A stretch of DNA of 64,000 nt from Siphonodentalium dalli (GCA_032622095.1 CP136066.1:227728961-227792960); one strand, 5' to 3'; counted from the first letter of the stretch, positions 21,216 to 31,365 are shown. Program-made: numbers and translations. The notes: a model not told the origin generated them from the sequence alone.

Positions 21216-21637
21216 TTTAGGCTTTCTCCTCCTCGCAAGTCGGGATTTTTTTGACCCTGTATAAGGTCGCCTCGCATATATAAGAGAATGCATTGGCCTA
21301 ACAATTTTTTAAATAAATGTTTCTTAAAAGTTTTAGGACATAAAATAAAAAACATCCATTACCCTGCAGGGAGCCCCACACATATATAGAAGCATATAGA
21401 AGAGTGTCGTCTGCTCATGTTTGTCTGGGGCTCTGTATGGGTGAAATTATAAAATTGTTAAATACAAGAAAAAATTATTAAAATTGTAAAAAATTGTTAG
21501 GCCAATGCATTCTCTTATATATGCGAGGCGACCTATGGTCGACTCGCATATATAAGAGAATGCATTGGCACAGGGTAAAAAAATCCCGACTTACGACTGG
21601 ATTTGATATGGCGGGTCACATTTAGGCTTTCTCCTCC
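21216..21637. mobile_element. Composite hairpin element flanked by 17-bp direct repeats
   Basis: Inverted ends agtcgggatttttttgaccc (21238) and cagggtaaaaaaatcccgac (to 21592) enclose a half hairpin core at about 21265-21299, a foldback unit at 21356-21444 and a full hairpin core at 21500-21569. The 17-bp phrase TTTAGGCTTTCTCCTCC lies at both 21216-21232 and 21621-21637. Confidence 0.65.
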
Positions 21638-21784
21638 CTGTTAATGTGAATGTTGAAAAAGAAATTGTTGAAACATTATGTGTGACTTAAAATTTGTTTT
21701 AGCACCAATTATTGTTAACTTTCAGTGACTTGTAACAATCGAGAAGTTTTAGTAAAAACGAAACAAACTACAGATAGGGGTGTA

Positions 21785-21934
21785 CAGTAATGCCCTAAAT
21801 AATCGACTCCTTAACCACAGCAGAATTATGGGTAATTTTTCAGGATTTAGTCGGAAATATGGCTTGTTGCCATTCATCGGAAAGCTCGCATAATTCTGCT
21901 GTGGTTAAGGAGTCGATTATTTAGGGCATTACTG
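21785..21934. mobile_element. TA-flanked palindromic MITE, internally deleted
   Basis: Left arm intact to catcggaaagctcg, then a jump to cataattctgctgtggttaa and agggcattactg. TA at both ends. Confidence 0.82.
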
Positions 21935-21947
21935 TAGCTGAATAGGT

Positions 21948-22321
21948 CATTGTCGCATGGCTTCGAGCAAAAAGACACCCAGGATATCTCAAACGTGCAA
22001 AAAGACACACAGGATGTCCCAAACGGGCAAAAAGACACCCAGGATCTCCAAGTCTCACCAAACAAGGGGAAATTAGATTAGTCGTCTGCTATATATTTAT
22101 TAATATTATGATAATTATTTGTTTGTGATCGGAGTGAAATATCAACGGAATTTAAATGGACATATATACCATCCGCTTTGAGTCTGACTGGCAGCGCAGT
22201 TCAGTATTAATAACTCGCAGACGACTAATGTAAATTCCCGTTGAGTTTGAGATGCGCGTCTTTTTACATGTTTGAGATATCCTGGGTGTCTTTTTTTATG
22301 GAAACCATTCTACAATGACCA
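21948..22321. mobile_element. Foldback element with aaaaagacacccaggat repeats
   Basis: Left: ggtcattgtcgcatgg then three roughly 30-bp units (caaaaagacacccaggatat, ctcaaacgtg). Right: the same unit inverted (gagatatcctgggtgtcttt) and ccattctacaatgacc. Inner arms gattagtcgtctgc and gcagacgactaat also pair. The ends ggtcattgt / acaatgacc are inverted repeats. Confidence 0.65.
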
Positions 22322-22372
22322 ATTAAGCATTACTGTAGGGGTGTAGGTACAACTGGCTTCGATAATAATGTA

Positions 22373-22585
22373 CAGTAATGCTCTAATTAATCAACCTCTT
22401 AACCACAGCAGAATTATGGGTAATTTTTCAGGATTTAGTCGGAAATATGGCTTGTTGCCATTCATCGGAAAGCTCTCGGGGAGAGCTTTCCGATGAATGG
22501 CAACAAGCTATATTTCCGATTAAATCCTGAAAAATTACCCATAATTCTGCTGTGGTTATGGAATCGATTAATTAGGGCATTACTG
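22373..22585. mobile_element. TA-flanked palindromic MITE, full
   Basis: A 213-bp palindrome from cagtaatgctctaattaatc to attagggcattactg, centred on gctctcggggagagc, with TA on both sides. Confidence 0.88.
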
Positions 22586-22691
22586 TATCTCTAGTGAAAC
22601 TCCTGCTTTGTGACTTGACAATTTCTGGAAAACTACAACAACCTCGAACAAGGCAGCAACGGAAGATGTCAGATCATTTCCACTTGTACAC

Positions 22692-23133
22692 AAGCCTGCA
22701 AATAGTGTGTCTGTCATTTGCAGAATGAGGTCCCCAGAGGGTGAATTTAGTGATGCTATCCCACACAGTGGGCTAGCATCACCAAATTCACCCTCTGGAG
22801 ACCTCATTCTGCTTAGGCTTCATCTTCTGGGAAGTATCTATAGTATCAAGTTAAGATTGTTTTTAGTTACATTTCCCTTCTAGGAAGTTTCTATATCCCC
22901 TAATTTGCAGAAGATAAAATTCATAATTGAGGTGCCCAATGGGTGAACATCACCAACTTCAACTGGGGAACTTCAATCTGATCCTAGGTCTGCCATATCA
23001 GTTGCGGGCCTAAGCAGAATGAGGTCCCCAGAGGGTGAATTTAGTGATGCTAGCCCGCTATGCGGGATAGCGTCATTAAATTCACCCTCTGGGGACCTCA
23101 TTCTGCAAATGACAGACACGCTATTTGCAGGCT
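22692..23133. mobile_element. CCCCAGAGGG element, most complete copy
   Basis: Terminal inverted repeats aagcctgcaaatagtgtgtc and gacacgctatttgcaggctt extend outward as tgtaca-containing flanks. Two intact hairpins centre on tatcccacacagtgggctag and tagcccgctatgcgggatag. The middle segment carries catcttctgggaagtatct and gtgcccaatgggtgaacatc. Confidence 0.8.
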
Positions 23134-23840
23134 TGCTTGTACACTGTAACTGTTAGGAGTGATCCTGATTTTGAAGTTAATTATCGGTTGTTGGAGCTGA
23201 TAATTAGTGTCCAAAACGTAACTCACATCAGGTTCAATATGAAGCTGTGATGTGAACATTCCTGGAAAATGACGTCGTAACTACGATCTTGAACGAAGCA
23301 GCGATGGAGGACATCAGAATATTTCCACTTCTACAACCCCTACTAGAGATACACCCCCTAGTAGAGTTACATCCCCCAGTAGAGTTATAAGATCTAAGAA
23401 AACCAGAGTTCACGCTGTCGGTGGTCAAATTGGACAATGGTTAGTTTTTTTTCCTTCGAAAATGGCGAAATTAAATTATTTTTGGACAAACCTTTACAAA
23501 TAGTTTCAAGCATATTAGGGCTGCAACGATTCATTGTGAATTCAATACATCGCGATACACTTGTACACAATAGATTCTGAAATTTACCCAAAAAATTCAG
23601 AAATGACAAAAAAATTGGCCAAAATAATTTCCCGGCCAGAGTGAACCCTGAAGAATACTGACACTTTGTGATAAATGGAGGGAAATTAAGAAGAACGAAC
23701 ATCACGTCACTCCAATCCAACCATTGTCCTCCAGGAAACTTATGATTTTCCGTCGATGAGTTTTGTCCAGAGAACTTGGGTATCTGATTTTAACTGGCAT
23801 TCCTTGTCTTCTCTGTACATAGTCCTACAATGGAAAGATT
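23134..23840. other. No gene; short repeats and ttggccaaa-type sequence
   Basis: Three copies of ccccctagtagagttaca occur at about 23336-23388. A stretch near 23590-23650 (aaaaaattggccaaaataat) resembles the interior of the hAT-like element at 27736. No coding evidence. Confidence 0.4.
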
Positions 23841-23842
23841 AT

Positions 23843-24084
23843 TCATCTATATATAACCTATCTGAAATATAAAATGTGTGAAGAAATTAAGTTTTATTTA
23901 TCTATATATCACCTGTCTGAAATATAAAATATGTGAAGAAATAAAGTATTATTTATCTATATATAACCTATCTGAAATATAAAATATGTGAAGAAATAAA
24001 GTATTATTTATCTATATATAACCTGTCTGAAATAAAAACCTGCCTGAAATATAAAATATGTGAAGAAATAAAGTTTTATTTATG
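23843..24084 (+). repeat. About 56-bp AT-rich minisatellite, four units
   Basis: Units read atgtgaagaaataaagtatt, atttatctatatataaccta, tctgaaatataaaat. One unit has an extra aaaaacctgcc. Confidence 0.88.
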
Positions 24085-24108
24085 TTAAATCCTTCATGTA
24101 GCTTCATG

Positions 24109-24853
24109 AAATTTAGCAAAACACCTGTGCCAATGCATCCTCTTATATACATGTATGCGAATCTCCCATAGGGAGCTTCGCATATATAAAAGAATTCATT
24201 GGTCTAAAAATATTTACCTTGACCTTGTAAGCCAGAGCATTCTCTTATAAATTCAAGAAATAAGAGAATTCACTGCCACAGGATCTTTAAAGGCACGGGC
24301 GGCGTTCGTTGCAGAAATATTCATATTTGTTCAAATCGCCATCAGCAGAAGGAATATTAAAATATATATAGTTTTGTTCATATGGCAAACATAATCAGCG
24401 TGTAAATATAGTATATTGTCGTCAAGACGTACGATGGTGGACGTAAACAAGAACCTTCTCGTGTTACAGAAGTTTTGCTTCTGTTTACATAACACAGAGC
24501 AATTCTATTGGTTAGTCACACACAAATGATATAAACGCTCTTTATTATTTCCATATCAGGAAAACAGTAACAAATAATGCTCTTTATGTTTACCATATCC
24601 AGATCTAAACAAAAGCCAGGATCAGTAACGTTTTTTGCTTTTGTTTACATAACAAAGGAAAAACATTTGACAATAACATACTGTTTATGCCATATTTCTG
24701 ATTGGTATAAGAACAATGTCAGTCTATATTTTACTATTCTTTCTGTTTATGGCGGTTTTCGACGGAGCTGAATATTTTAACAGCATACCCACCGCCAACG
24801 CTACCCATATCTTTAATGCTGCACCAGTGCAGCTTCCGTGATGAAAGAGTTAA
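24109..24853. mobile_element. Hairpin-family MITE interrupted by a 515-bp insertion
   Basis: Left part with hairpins at 24130-24211 and about 24229-24287 ends in ccacaggatctttaa. The expected end then resumes at about 24810 as ctttaatgctgcaccagtgc, agcttccgtgatgaaagagt, taa. The intervening 24291-24809 is flanked by ctttaa on both sides and contains two diverged copies of gcttctgtttacataacac. Confidence 0.6.
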
Positions 24854-24907
24854 CCAAGAGCACGATGTCAAAGAATGAATATAATGATGGGAGTGTTTTT
24901 ATATTAG

Positions 24908-24971
24908 AACCCTTTACCCAACAGAACGGCCCTGTGCCAATGCATTCTCTTATATATGCAAGTCGACCATA
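24908..24971. mobile_element. Hairpin-family MITE, left end truncated by satellite
   Basis: Sequence aaccctttacccaacagaac, ggccctgtgccaatgcattc, to gtcgaccatag, then an abrupt switch to tgatgtgatgtttgggatgg, the 157-bp satellite. Confidence 0.78.
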
Positions 24972-26246
24972 GTGATGTGATGTTTGGGATGGATGTCTAA
25001 CATTACTGACCAAGTCTGAGTTTATTGTGTATAACCCGTAGAGAGCCCCACATAGACTGGAGCAGACGACTCTCTGTGGTGCATGCTTCCATCTGTGTGA
25101 GGCTCCCTGTGGGTTAAACATTAAACTTTATCAGTGATGTTTGGGATGGATGTCTAACATTACTGACCAAGTCTGAGTTTAGTGTGTATAACCCGTAGAG
25201 AGCCCCACATAGACTGGAGCAGACGACTCTCTGTAGTGCATGCTTCCATCTGTGTGAGGCTCCCTGTGGGTTGAACATTAAACTTTATCAGTGATGTTTG
25301 GGATGGATGTCTAACATTACTGACCAAGTCTGAGTTTAGTGTGTATAACCCGTAGAGAGCCCCACATAGACTGGAGCAGACGACTCTCTGTGGTGCATGC
25401 TTCCATCTGTGTGAGGCTCCCTGTGGGTTAAACATTAAACTTTATCAGTGATGTTTGGGATGGATGTCTAACATTACTGACAAAGTCTGAGTTTAGTGTG
25501 TATAACCCGTAGAGAGCCCCACATAGACTGGGGCAGACGACTCTCTGTAGTGCATGCTTCCATCTGTGTGAGGCTCCCTGTGGGTTAAACATTAAACTTT
25601 ATCAGTGATGTTTGGGATGGATGTCTAACATTACTGACCAAGTCTGAGTTTAGTGTGTATAACCCGTAGAGAGCCCCACATAGACTGGAGCAGACGACTC
25701 TCTGTAGTGCATGCTTCCATCTGTGTGAGGCTCCCTGTGGGTTAAACATTAAACTTTATCAGTGATGTTTGGGATCGATGTCTAACATTACTGACCAAGT
25801 CTGAGTTTAGTGTGTATAACCCGTAGAGAGCCCCACATAGACTGGAGCAGACGACTCTCTGTGGTGCATGCTTCCATCTGTGTGAGGCTCCCTGTGGGTT
25901 AAACATTAAACTTTATCAGTGATGTTTGGGATGGATGTCTAACATTACTGACAAAGTCTGAGTTTAGTGTGTATAACCCATAGAGAGCCCCACATAGACT
26001 GGAGCAGACGACTCTCTGTAGTGCATGCTTCCATCTGTGTGAGGCTCCCTGTGGGTTAAACATTAAACTTTATCAGTGATGTTTGGGATGGATGTCTAAC
26101 ATTACTGACCAAGTCTGAGTTTAGTGTGTATAACCCGTAGAGAGCCCCACATAGACTGGAGCAGACGACTCTCTGTAGTGCATGCTTCCATCTGTGTGAG
26201 GCTCCCTGATGGATGTCTAACATTACTGACCAAGTCTGAGTTTAGT
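24972..26246 (+). repeat. 157-bp satellite, about eight units
   Basis: The phrase cagtgatgtttgggatggat starts units at 25132, 25289, 25446, 25603, 25760, 25917 and 26074, an exact 157-bp spacing. A first unit begins near 24972 and a last, partial unit ends at 26246. Each contains the foldback unit gtagagagccccacatagac to ctccctgtgggttaaacatt. Units differ by only a few bases (for example gaccaagt/gacaaagt, tgtagtgc/tgtggtgc). Confidence 0.95.
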
Positions 26247-26380
26247 ATGTCTGTCATTTGCAGAATGAGGTCCCCAGAGGGTCAATTTAGTGATCATATC
26301 CCGCATAGCGGGCTAGCATCACAAAATTTACCCTCTGGGGAACCTCATTCTGCATGGCCTCATTATTCTCAATTTCTATT
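26247..26380. mobile_element. CCCCAGAGGG element, left hairpin only
   Basis: Begins tgtctgtcatttgcagaatg directly at the end of the 157-bp satellite. One hairpin around tatcccgcatagcgggctag is complete; the right half is missing. Confidence 0.72.
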
Positions 26381-26497
26381 TGATCACCCTACCAGACTGT
26401 TTTACATCACTTTAAGTTAAGTTTTCTTATTAATCATAGCAAATTATGCTATGCCCATTTAACAACTCATTCGTTATGTAAGATAAGATAAGATTTA

Positions 26498-26761
26498 TTA
26501 ACCCTTTCAGTGCCAGGTCTGATTTTTGTATCAACCCATATACCCTGTGCCAATGCATTCTCTTATATATGCGAGTCGACCATAGGTCGCCTCGCATATA
26601 TAAGAGAATGCATTGGCCTAATAATTTTTCATCATAATAATTTTTTCTATATTCTTTAACAGACTTATTTTGTAGGTTTAGTGCCATGGAATCTTACGTT
26701 TTTCATGGGCATCAAAATTATTACTATGAATATTTGGTGATAGTTTTGAGTTATAACATGC
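26498..26761. mobile_element. Hairpin-family MITE (TTAACCCTTTCAGTG type), right end missing
   Basis: It parallels 18042-18340: ttaaccctttcagtgccagg, a hairpin at 26549-26616, and interior ggtttagtgccatggaatct to gagttataacatg. It then diverges to cccctaaggttttatcc. Confidence 0.78.
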
Positions 26762-26984
26762 CCCTAAGGTTTTATCCAGTTTGTTTTTAAATTTGCTATA
26801 GCATGCTTAAGCATACCCAAAAAAATTCAACCCAAAAAAAATCAACGGTGTCTGTTGTAACATAATATATATACAATATACATCTGAGAAAGAATATTTG
26901 GTGACTATAAATTGACTATAATAGGTGAAACATCTGGAAAATTAGTAAAGATTTTTTTTTAAAGAAATAAAATGTCCTCAGAGC
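26762..26984. other. AT-rich, nothing recognised
   Basis: No gene, tandem repeat or inverted repeat seen. Confidence 0.35.
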
Positions 26985-27003
26985 ATCATTAACCATTGCA
27001 ATT

Positions 27004-27196
27004 CAAGTTGAATATTTGTCACTGAAACATGCATTCTGATTGGCCGAGAGCTGCTAATTGGAATATTTGTCACTGAAACATGCAATCTGATTGGCCGAGA
27101 GCTGCTAATTGGAATATTTGTCACTGAAACAAGCAATCTGATTGGCCGAGAGCTGGTAATTGGAATATTTGTCACTGAAACATGCAATCTGATTGA
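27004..27196 (+). repeat. 51-bp minisatellite, nearly four units
   Basis: Unit ggaatatttgtcactgaaac, atgcaatctgattggccgag, agctgctaatt; starts at about 27010, 27061, 27112 and 27163. Confidence 0.92.
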
Positions 27197-27735
27197 GTAA
27201 ATTCACAAACTGTTCTCTAGCTGGAATCCTGGAAATCCAACAAAACAATACGTTCAATCTCCTAATATTTTATGTTCAATTATGCAATTTCTACACAATG
27301 TCTAAACTCTAAATTCTACTAAAATTATAAAATGAACGGTTTGCTGCTGCTACTAATAATAAGATGCAGAAATGGAAGATTGTGATAACAGATGAAGAGA
27401 AAAGAGAGCTCGTGCAAATGCTATGTGGATATATGGAAAGTGTGAGAAGAGAACTAAATCAAAAGAGGTTTCCACACCATGCAAGAAGATGCCAACACCG
27501 CACCCAAGTTATTCAAAATCAGGGGGTTCCATGGACACACAAGTTTATAGCCAGTGACCCAATAATGAAATAAGAATTTTGTCTAAATGTATTTTATGCT
27601 GCAGCCCTTGTATTCCAGGAATTGCCGCCATTTAAAAGGTACGTAAAATAATCCCGATATACTGGGAATAACTCTTAAATAGTTGATTGTAGAAAATTAT
27701 AGAACGGGACGTTTGAACCCTAGAAGAAACATAAT
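27197..27735. other. Unassigned; open frame of 69 codons at 27364-27573 not called
   Basis: The frame MQKWKIVITDEEKRELVQML continues to SDPIMK and stops. It is relatively lysine/arginine-rich and unlike the repeats, but shows no recognised domain. The remaining sequence is unremarkable. Confidence 0.25.
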
Positions 27736-28645
27736 CAGTGTTCGCGCTGGACCGAAATTTCTTTTGGCCAAAAAAGTGGCCAAATGAAATTTGTGGAGGC
27801 CAAATAAAAAAAAATTGGCCAAATTAAAACAACTTTGGCCATATTAAATCCTCATTTTCTGGGGTCACAATAGATGACTAAATCATATTTTTTAATTATA
27901 TAACTATCTGACTATGTCGCGTCGCTGACATGTTCAACAACTAATCAAGTAATGGGCTGTGTTAGTTACCATTGCAATTTTCTCCGAAATAAAACACTTC
28001 AGTTGCTTATTGTCATGAGGTGTTGAATACAGTAATGCTCTAACTCCCCATACGAAAGTATCCCTAGACACTAATTTTCATCGAAATCCCATGATACTCG
28101 GGCGTTCGACCTTGAAATGACCCAAGAGCTTTCCGATGAATGGCAACAAGCCATATTTCCGACTAAATCCTGAAAAGTTACCCATAATTCTCCTGTAGTT
28201 AAGAGGTCGATTAATTAGAGCATTACTGTACCTGTTGTTGTATTGATAACCTTTATGTTGTGAAGCCCATTTGTTGCTATAAGATGGGAGGCAGTTTGCG
28301 ACACATTATGTAACTGACATGCCATCGCAGGTACATAAATGCAATGCAATGTATTTCATCTTTCAGACTGCCTAATCAACAAACTGTGATATAACAAGTG
28401 TACAGATTAAGGTTTTTGACGATTAGTAATCGCCTTTGTACAACCATCATCATTCAATCAACGCTCCAATTACAAAATAAATTTGGGTTCTCATTGTATG
28501 TGTCTGAAGTACGAAACCTGTGCATAAAAAAACCGGCACTATTTTGTCCATTTGTGGTGGAAAAAAAAGGTTTGGCCAAATGGAAATTTTTTTGTGATCA
28601 CTTTCGAAAAAAAATGGCTAATGGCCACCAACAGCGCGAACACTG
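27736..28645. mobile_element. Non-autonomous hAT-like element with 8-bp target duplication
   Basis: The ends are perfect 14-bp inverted repeats CAGTGTTCGCGCTG / CAGCGCGAACACTG. They are flanked by aacataat (27728-27735) and aacataag (28646-28653), a 7/8 target-site duplication. An 8-bp duplication and CAGNG ends are the hAT superfamily signature. The subterminal regions are rich in ttggccaaa. No transposase is visible. A TA-flanked MITE is nested at 28030-28228. Confidence 0.8.
28030..28228. mobile_element. TA-flanked MITE with replaced left arm, nested in hAT-like element
   Basis: The left terminus cagtaatgctctaa is followed by unrelated sequence (ctccccatacgaaagtatcc to ccttgaaatgaccc), then the normal right arm agagctttccgatgaatggc to agagcattactg. 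TA at both ends. Confidence 0.75.
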
Positions 28646-28786
28646 AACATAAGGGATGATATGGTTCCAATGGTTAATAAAGTAAAACCCCAGCCATTTA
28701 ACTTCAGGTGTGGAGCATGATGTACTTTTAGAGAAAGGCATAAATAAGATAGGCGTGTTTCCCCTAACAAGTTAGAAATGTTACAA

Positions 28787-28806
28787 TCTGGGGGGGGGGG
28801 GGGGGT
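28787..28806. repeat. G homopolymer
   Basis: An uninterrupted G-run of about 15 bases lies here, followed by ttcggaagaac. It is not otherwise annotated. Confidence 0.6.
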
Positions 28807-28869
28807 TCGGAAGAACAATTAGTTTCCAAATCCGTTTTCTACATTATATATGTGAGGTTTAATTAAGTT

Positions 28870-28954
28870 TAATTCTGCTGTGGTTAAGGAGTCGATTATT
28901 TAGGGCATTACTGTAGTTCCAGGTAAAAATGTATGTAATTTCAAGGAATAATAA
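28870..28954 (+). pseudogene. Remnant matching the lectin gene 3' UTR
   Basis: Right end of the TA-flanked MITE (aattctgctgtggttaagga to ggcattactg) is followed by tagttccaggtaaaaatgta and tgtaatttcaaggaataa. This is nearly identical to 7343-7380 downstream of the lectin MITE, including the polyadenylation-signal area. No lectin exon lies upstream. It may be the surviving tail of a decayed lectin paralogue or a longer repeat sharing this flank. Confidence 0.5.
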
Positions 28955-29127
28955 AGTGTTTCATATATTGCACTGCATACAATACATTTGTTGGTTATGC
29001 TAACACTAACAGGAATATTCATAAAACTAGCTGAACCAAAGATTAAAAAAAAAAAAAATTGATAGATTTACATTCCCTCCTGATCCTATTTTTAGTCCCT
29101 CCTCAATTTTTTTATTTTTATCATGCC

Positions 29128-29175
29128 TTAAAACCTTTCATGATGGGAGCTGCGTTGGTGGTTGTTTAATGGCGC
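29128..29175. mobile_element. Hairpin-family terminal fragment
   Basis: Sequence ttaaaacctttcatgatggg then agctgcgttggtgg matches the CATGAYGGGAGCTGC-type end, without a hairpin. Confidence 0.5.
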
Positions 29176-29203
29176 TGGTCATATTCTAAGTTATTTCCAT
29201 ATC

Positions 29204-29469
29204 AATCCTTTCATGATGGGAGCTGTGATAGTGCAGCATTAGATTCCATGTGCCAGTGCATTATCTTATGTATGTGAATCTCACATAGGGAGCATTGCAT
29301 ATATACTAGTAAGAGAATGCACTGGCTTACAAGGTCAAGGTAAATATAGTTAGGCTAATGTATTCTCATATATGCGAGGTTCCCTATTGGAGACTCACAT
29401 ATATAACAGAATGCATTGGAACATGGTTTTTCGCAAAATTTCAGGAAACCCAAGTCATGGAAGTGTTAA
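29204..29469. mobile_element. Hairpin-family MITE, diverged CATGATGGGAGCTG-type copy
   Basis: Left end aatcctttcatgatgggagc, two degenerate hairpins (about 29251-29330 and 29353-29420), right end catggtttttcgcaaaattt to gtcatggaagtgttaa. Confidence 0.7.
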
Positions 29470-29854
29470 TAGTGAAGGGACATATTTGTTTTGGCTAAAA
29501 TTTATAAACGTTGAAGCTGTCCAACAATATTGAAAGCATACGTCACTAACATCAGTCATTTTTTTGTTGAGAAAAATATTGCAATAATTTGCAAAACATG
29601 TTTAAATTTTGATAAGTGAAAATTGTCACAAGATTCAAGATTCATGGGCCACTGCTCTGAACAGAAAACTGCTTTAATGAACTTCATAATTGGCAGATTT
29701 AATATATGATCATGACAGCTACACACAACAATCTTATTTTATTTGTGTATTAGTACTATTACTGAATGTTTTGAAGTAAAAAAAAACAACTACTGACTCC
29801 TGTCTGTTTATTTATGTTAAATCCTTCCATCAGTGTAGCTTCATGAAATTTAGC
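29470..29854. other. AT-rich, no gene; shares a short phrase with 24085-24120
   Basis: The end of this stretch, tttatgttaaatccttc followed by gtagcttcatgaaatttagc, recurs at 24085-24120. Otherwise unassigned. Confidence 0.35.
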
Positions 29855-29921
29855 TATGCGGGGTAGCATCACTAAATTCACCCTCTGGGGACCTCATTCT
29901 GCAATTGACAGACACACTATG
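29855..29921. mobile_element. CCCCAGAGGG element, right end fragment
   Basis: Sequence tatgcggggtagcatcacta, aattcaccctctggggacct, cattctgcaattgacagaca, cactat. Left part missing. Confidence 0.7.
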
Positions 29922-30569
29922 TAAGGTTTGATCATTGAAGGGCTAACTTAAATGGAAGGTTAGTGACAAACACAGTTTTAGTATATATCCATACAATCAA
30001 CATCTGCTTCAGTAGACATAACTGAACAGTCAGACCAGGGAGTTGGTTAGAGGTATCCCTGTTGGAGAGGGGGGTATGTACATCTTGAAATTTCCAACTA
30101 CACTCCACCCTTTGAACCAAACCAAACCAATCAATTTGCACCCCATCACCTCCCCCTCGGGTTAGGACTTTATTTCCAACCTGACACCTGCCTGAGGCAA
30201 AAAAAAAAAACCTCTTTGTTTCCGATACCCTGCCTGGCTGGGATTTTCTTGCCTGCCTCATTTTTTTTAAGATTGGGAAATTTCCAACCGATGCCCATTT
30301 CAGACTAAATATTGACTAAAAAAAATTAAAACTAAAAAAAATAAGCTACTGTTTAGTGTTGGTCAATAAACTACAAATTTCCAACTAATTACTGGTTGGA
30401 CTTTCAAGCAATGGGAACAATTTCAGCCTATCTGTGGTGTAAAATTTCCAACTAATGTTGAGCCAGGCATGAAATTTCCATGAAACTCTTGAACTCTTTG
30501 ACCAATATTATAAGGGTGAGGCACCCCTTCCCCACCTTATCACGTGTTTACTGAATCAGACATTTGGCT
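29922..30569. other. No gene; repeated aaatttccaact phrases
   Basis: The phrase aaatttccaact or gaaatttccaac recurs about six times between 30087 and 30475, a loose degenerate repeat. The minus-strand open frame at 29932-30261 has no recognisable motif. Confidence 0.35.
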
Positions 30570-30766
30570 AAGCCTTGAAATAGTGTGTCTGTCATTTGCA
30601 GAATGAGGTCCCCAGAGGGTGAATTTAGTGATGCCATCCCGCATAGCATCACCAAATTCACCCTCTGTGGACCTCATTCTGCTTACACCTCATGCGGGGT
30701 AGCATCACTAAATTCCCCCTTTGGGGAACTCATTCTGCAAATGACAGACACACTATTTCAAGGCTT
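30570..30766. mobile_element. CCCCAGAGGG element, short form
   Basis: Inverted ends aagccttgaaatagtgtgtc and gacacactatttcaaggctt enclose two collapsed hairpins of about 90 bp each. The middle segment of the long form is missing. Confidence 0.78.
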
Positions 30767-31161
30767 GCATTTGGCAATCGGTTCAGGGAAGCTTTGTCCT
30801 TATCGGCTCACCACTACAAATGATCACAATCAATGATGAATGTGTTTTCATCAAGAACTAATTTCTCTTGTACCACTGTATATGTAAGTGTACACCTAAC
30901 ATTCATATATAGATTCTAATATCCGAGTATATGGTCTAATATGTGAGTTATATTAACAACAAGAAAAAAGTTAAATTCTGAAGAAAAAATCCTTTCCCCC
31001 GACATTAAGCAGAAATCCGTTTATTTTTGTCACTATGAGAATAACTTGATACGATAAACCAAAATAAATTTGTCGGGTGATAATGACCAATGTTAACGTA
31101 TAAAGTAACGCGACTGTACTGTCGCACAATTATCAGGTGGAAAGCCCTAAAAGTATAATAT
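30767..31161. other. Unique sequence, no gene seen
   Basis: Nothing recognised on either strand. Confidence 0.35.
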
Positions 31162-31365
31162 GGACAGATGGATGTTGACACACGAATTTCAAGAAACTTA
31201 AAAGCATTTGGTCGTGTGTTTAAGGTGGCGATACACGGTTGGCTAAGCATGGAGTACTTACTTAATGCACGTCCGTCCTGGGAGAATAATTATTGGATAA
31301 ATCCTGAGTTAAAAAAATTTGGCGAGGCGAAAAAATTGAAATGGCTTCCAACATATGCGTGTTGA
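31162..31365 (+). pseudogene. RTE-like reverse transcriptase fragment (degenerate)
   Basis: The frame MDVDTRISRNLKAFGRVFK resembles the D-x-D-x-R-I-x-x-A-x-x-A-F-G-R block that follows the reverse transcriptase core in many non-LTR retrotransposons. After it, the frame (residues to KKLKWLPTYAC and stop) is not recognisable, and nothing upstream reads as reverse transcriptase. It rests on about 18 residues. Confidence 0.4.

Noticed and set aside
24813-25435. Open frames with repeated CSSLCGALYGLYTINSD
   Set aside because: They are translations of the 157-bp satellite, with a repeating pattern and no domain.
27364-27573. 69-codon open frame, possible exon
   Set aside because: Not repeat-derived and somewhat protein-like, but no recognised domain or clear splice sites; insufficient support.
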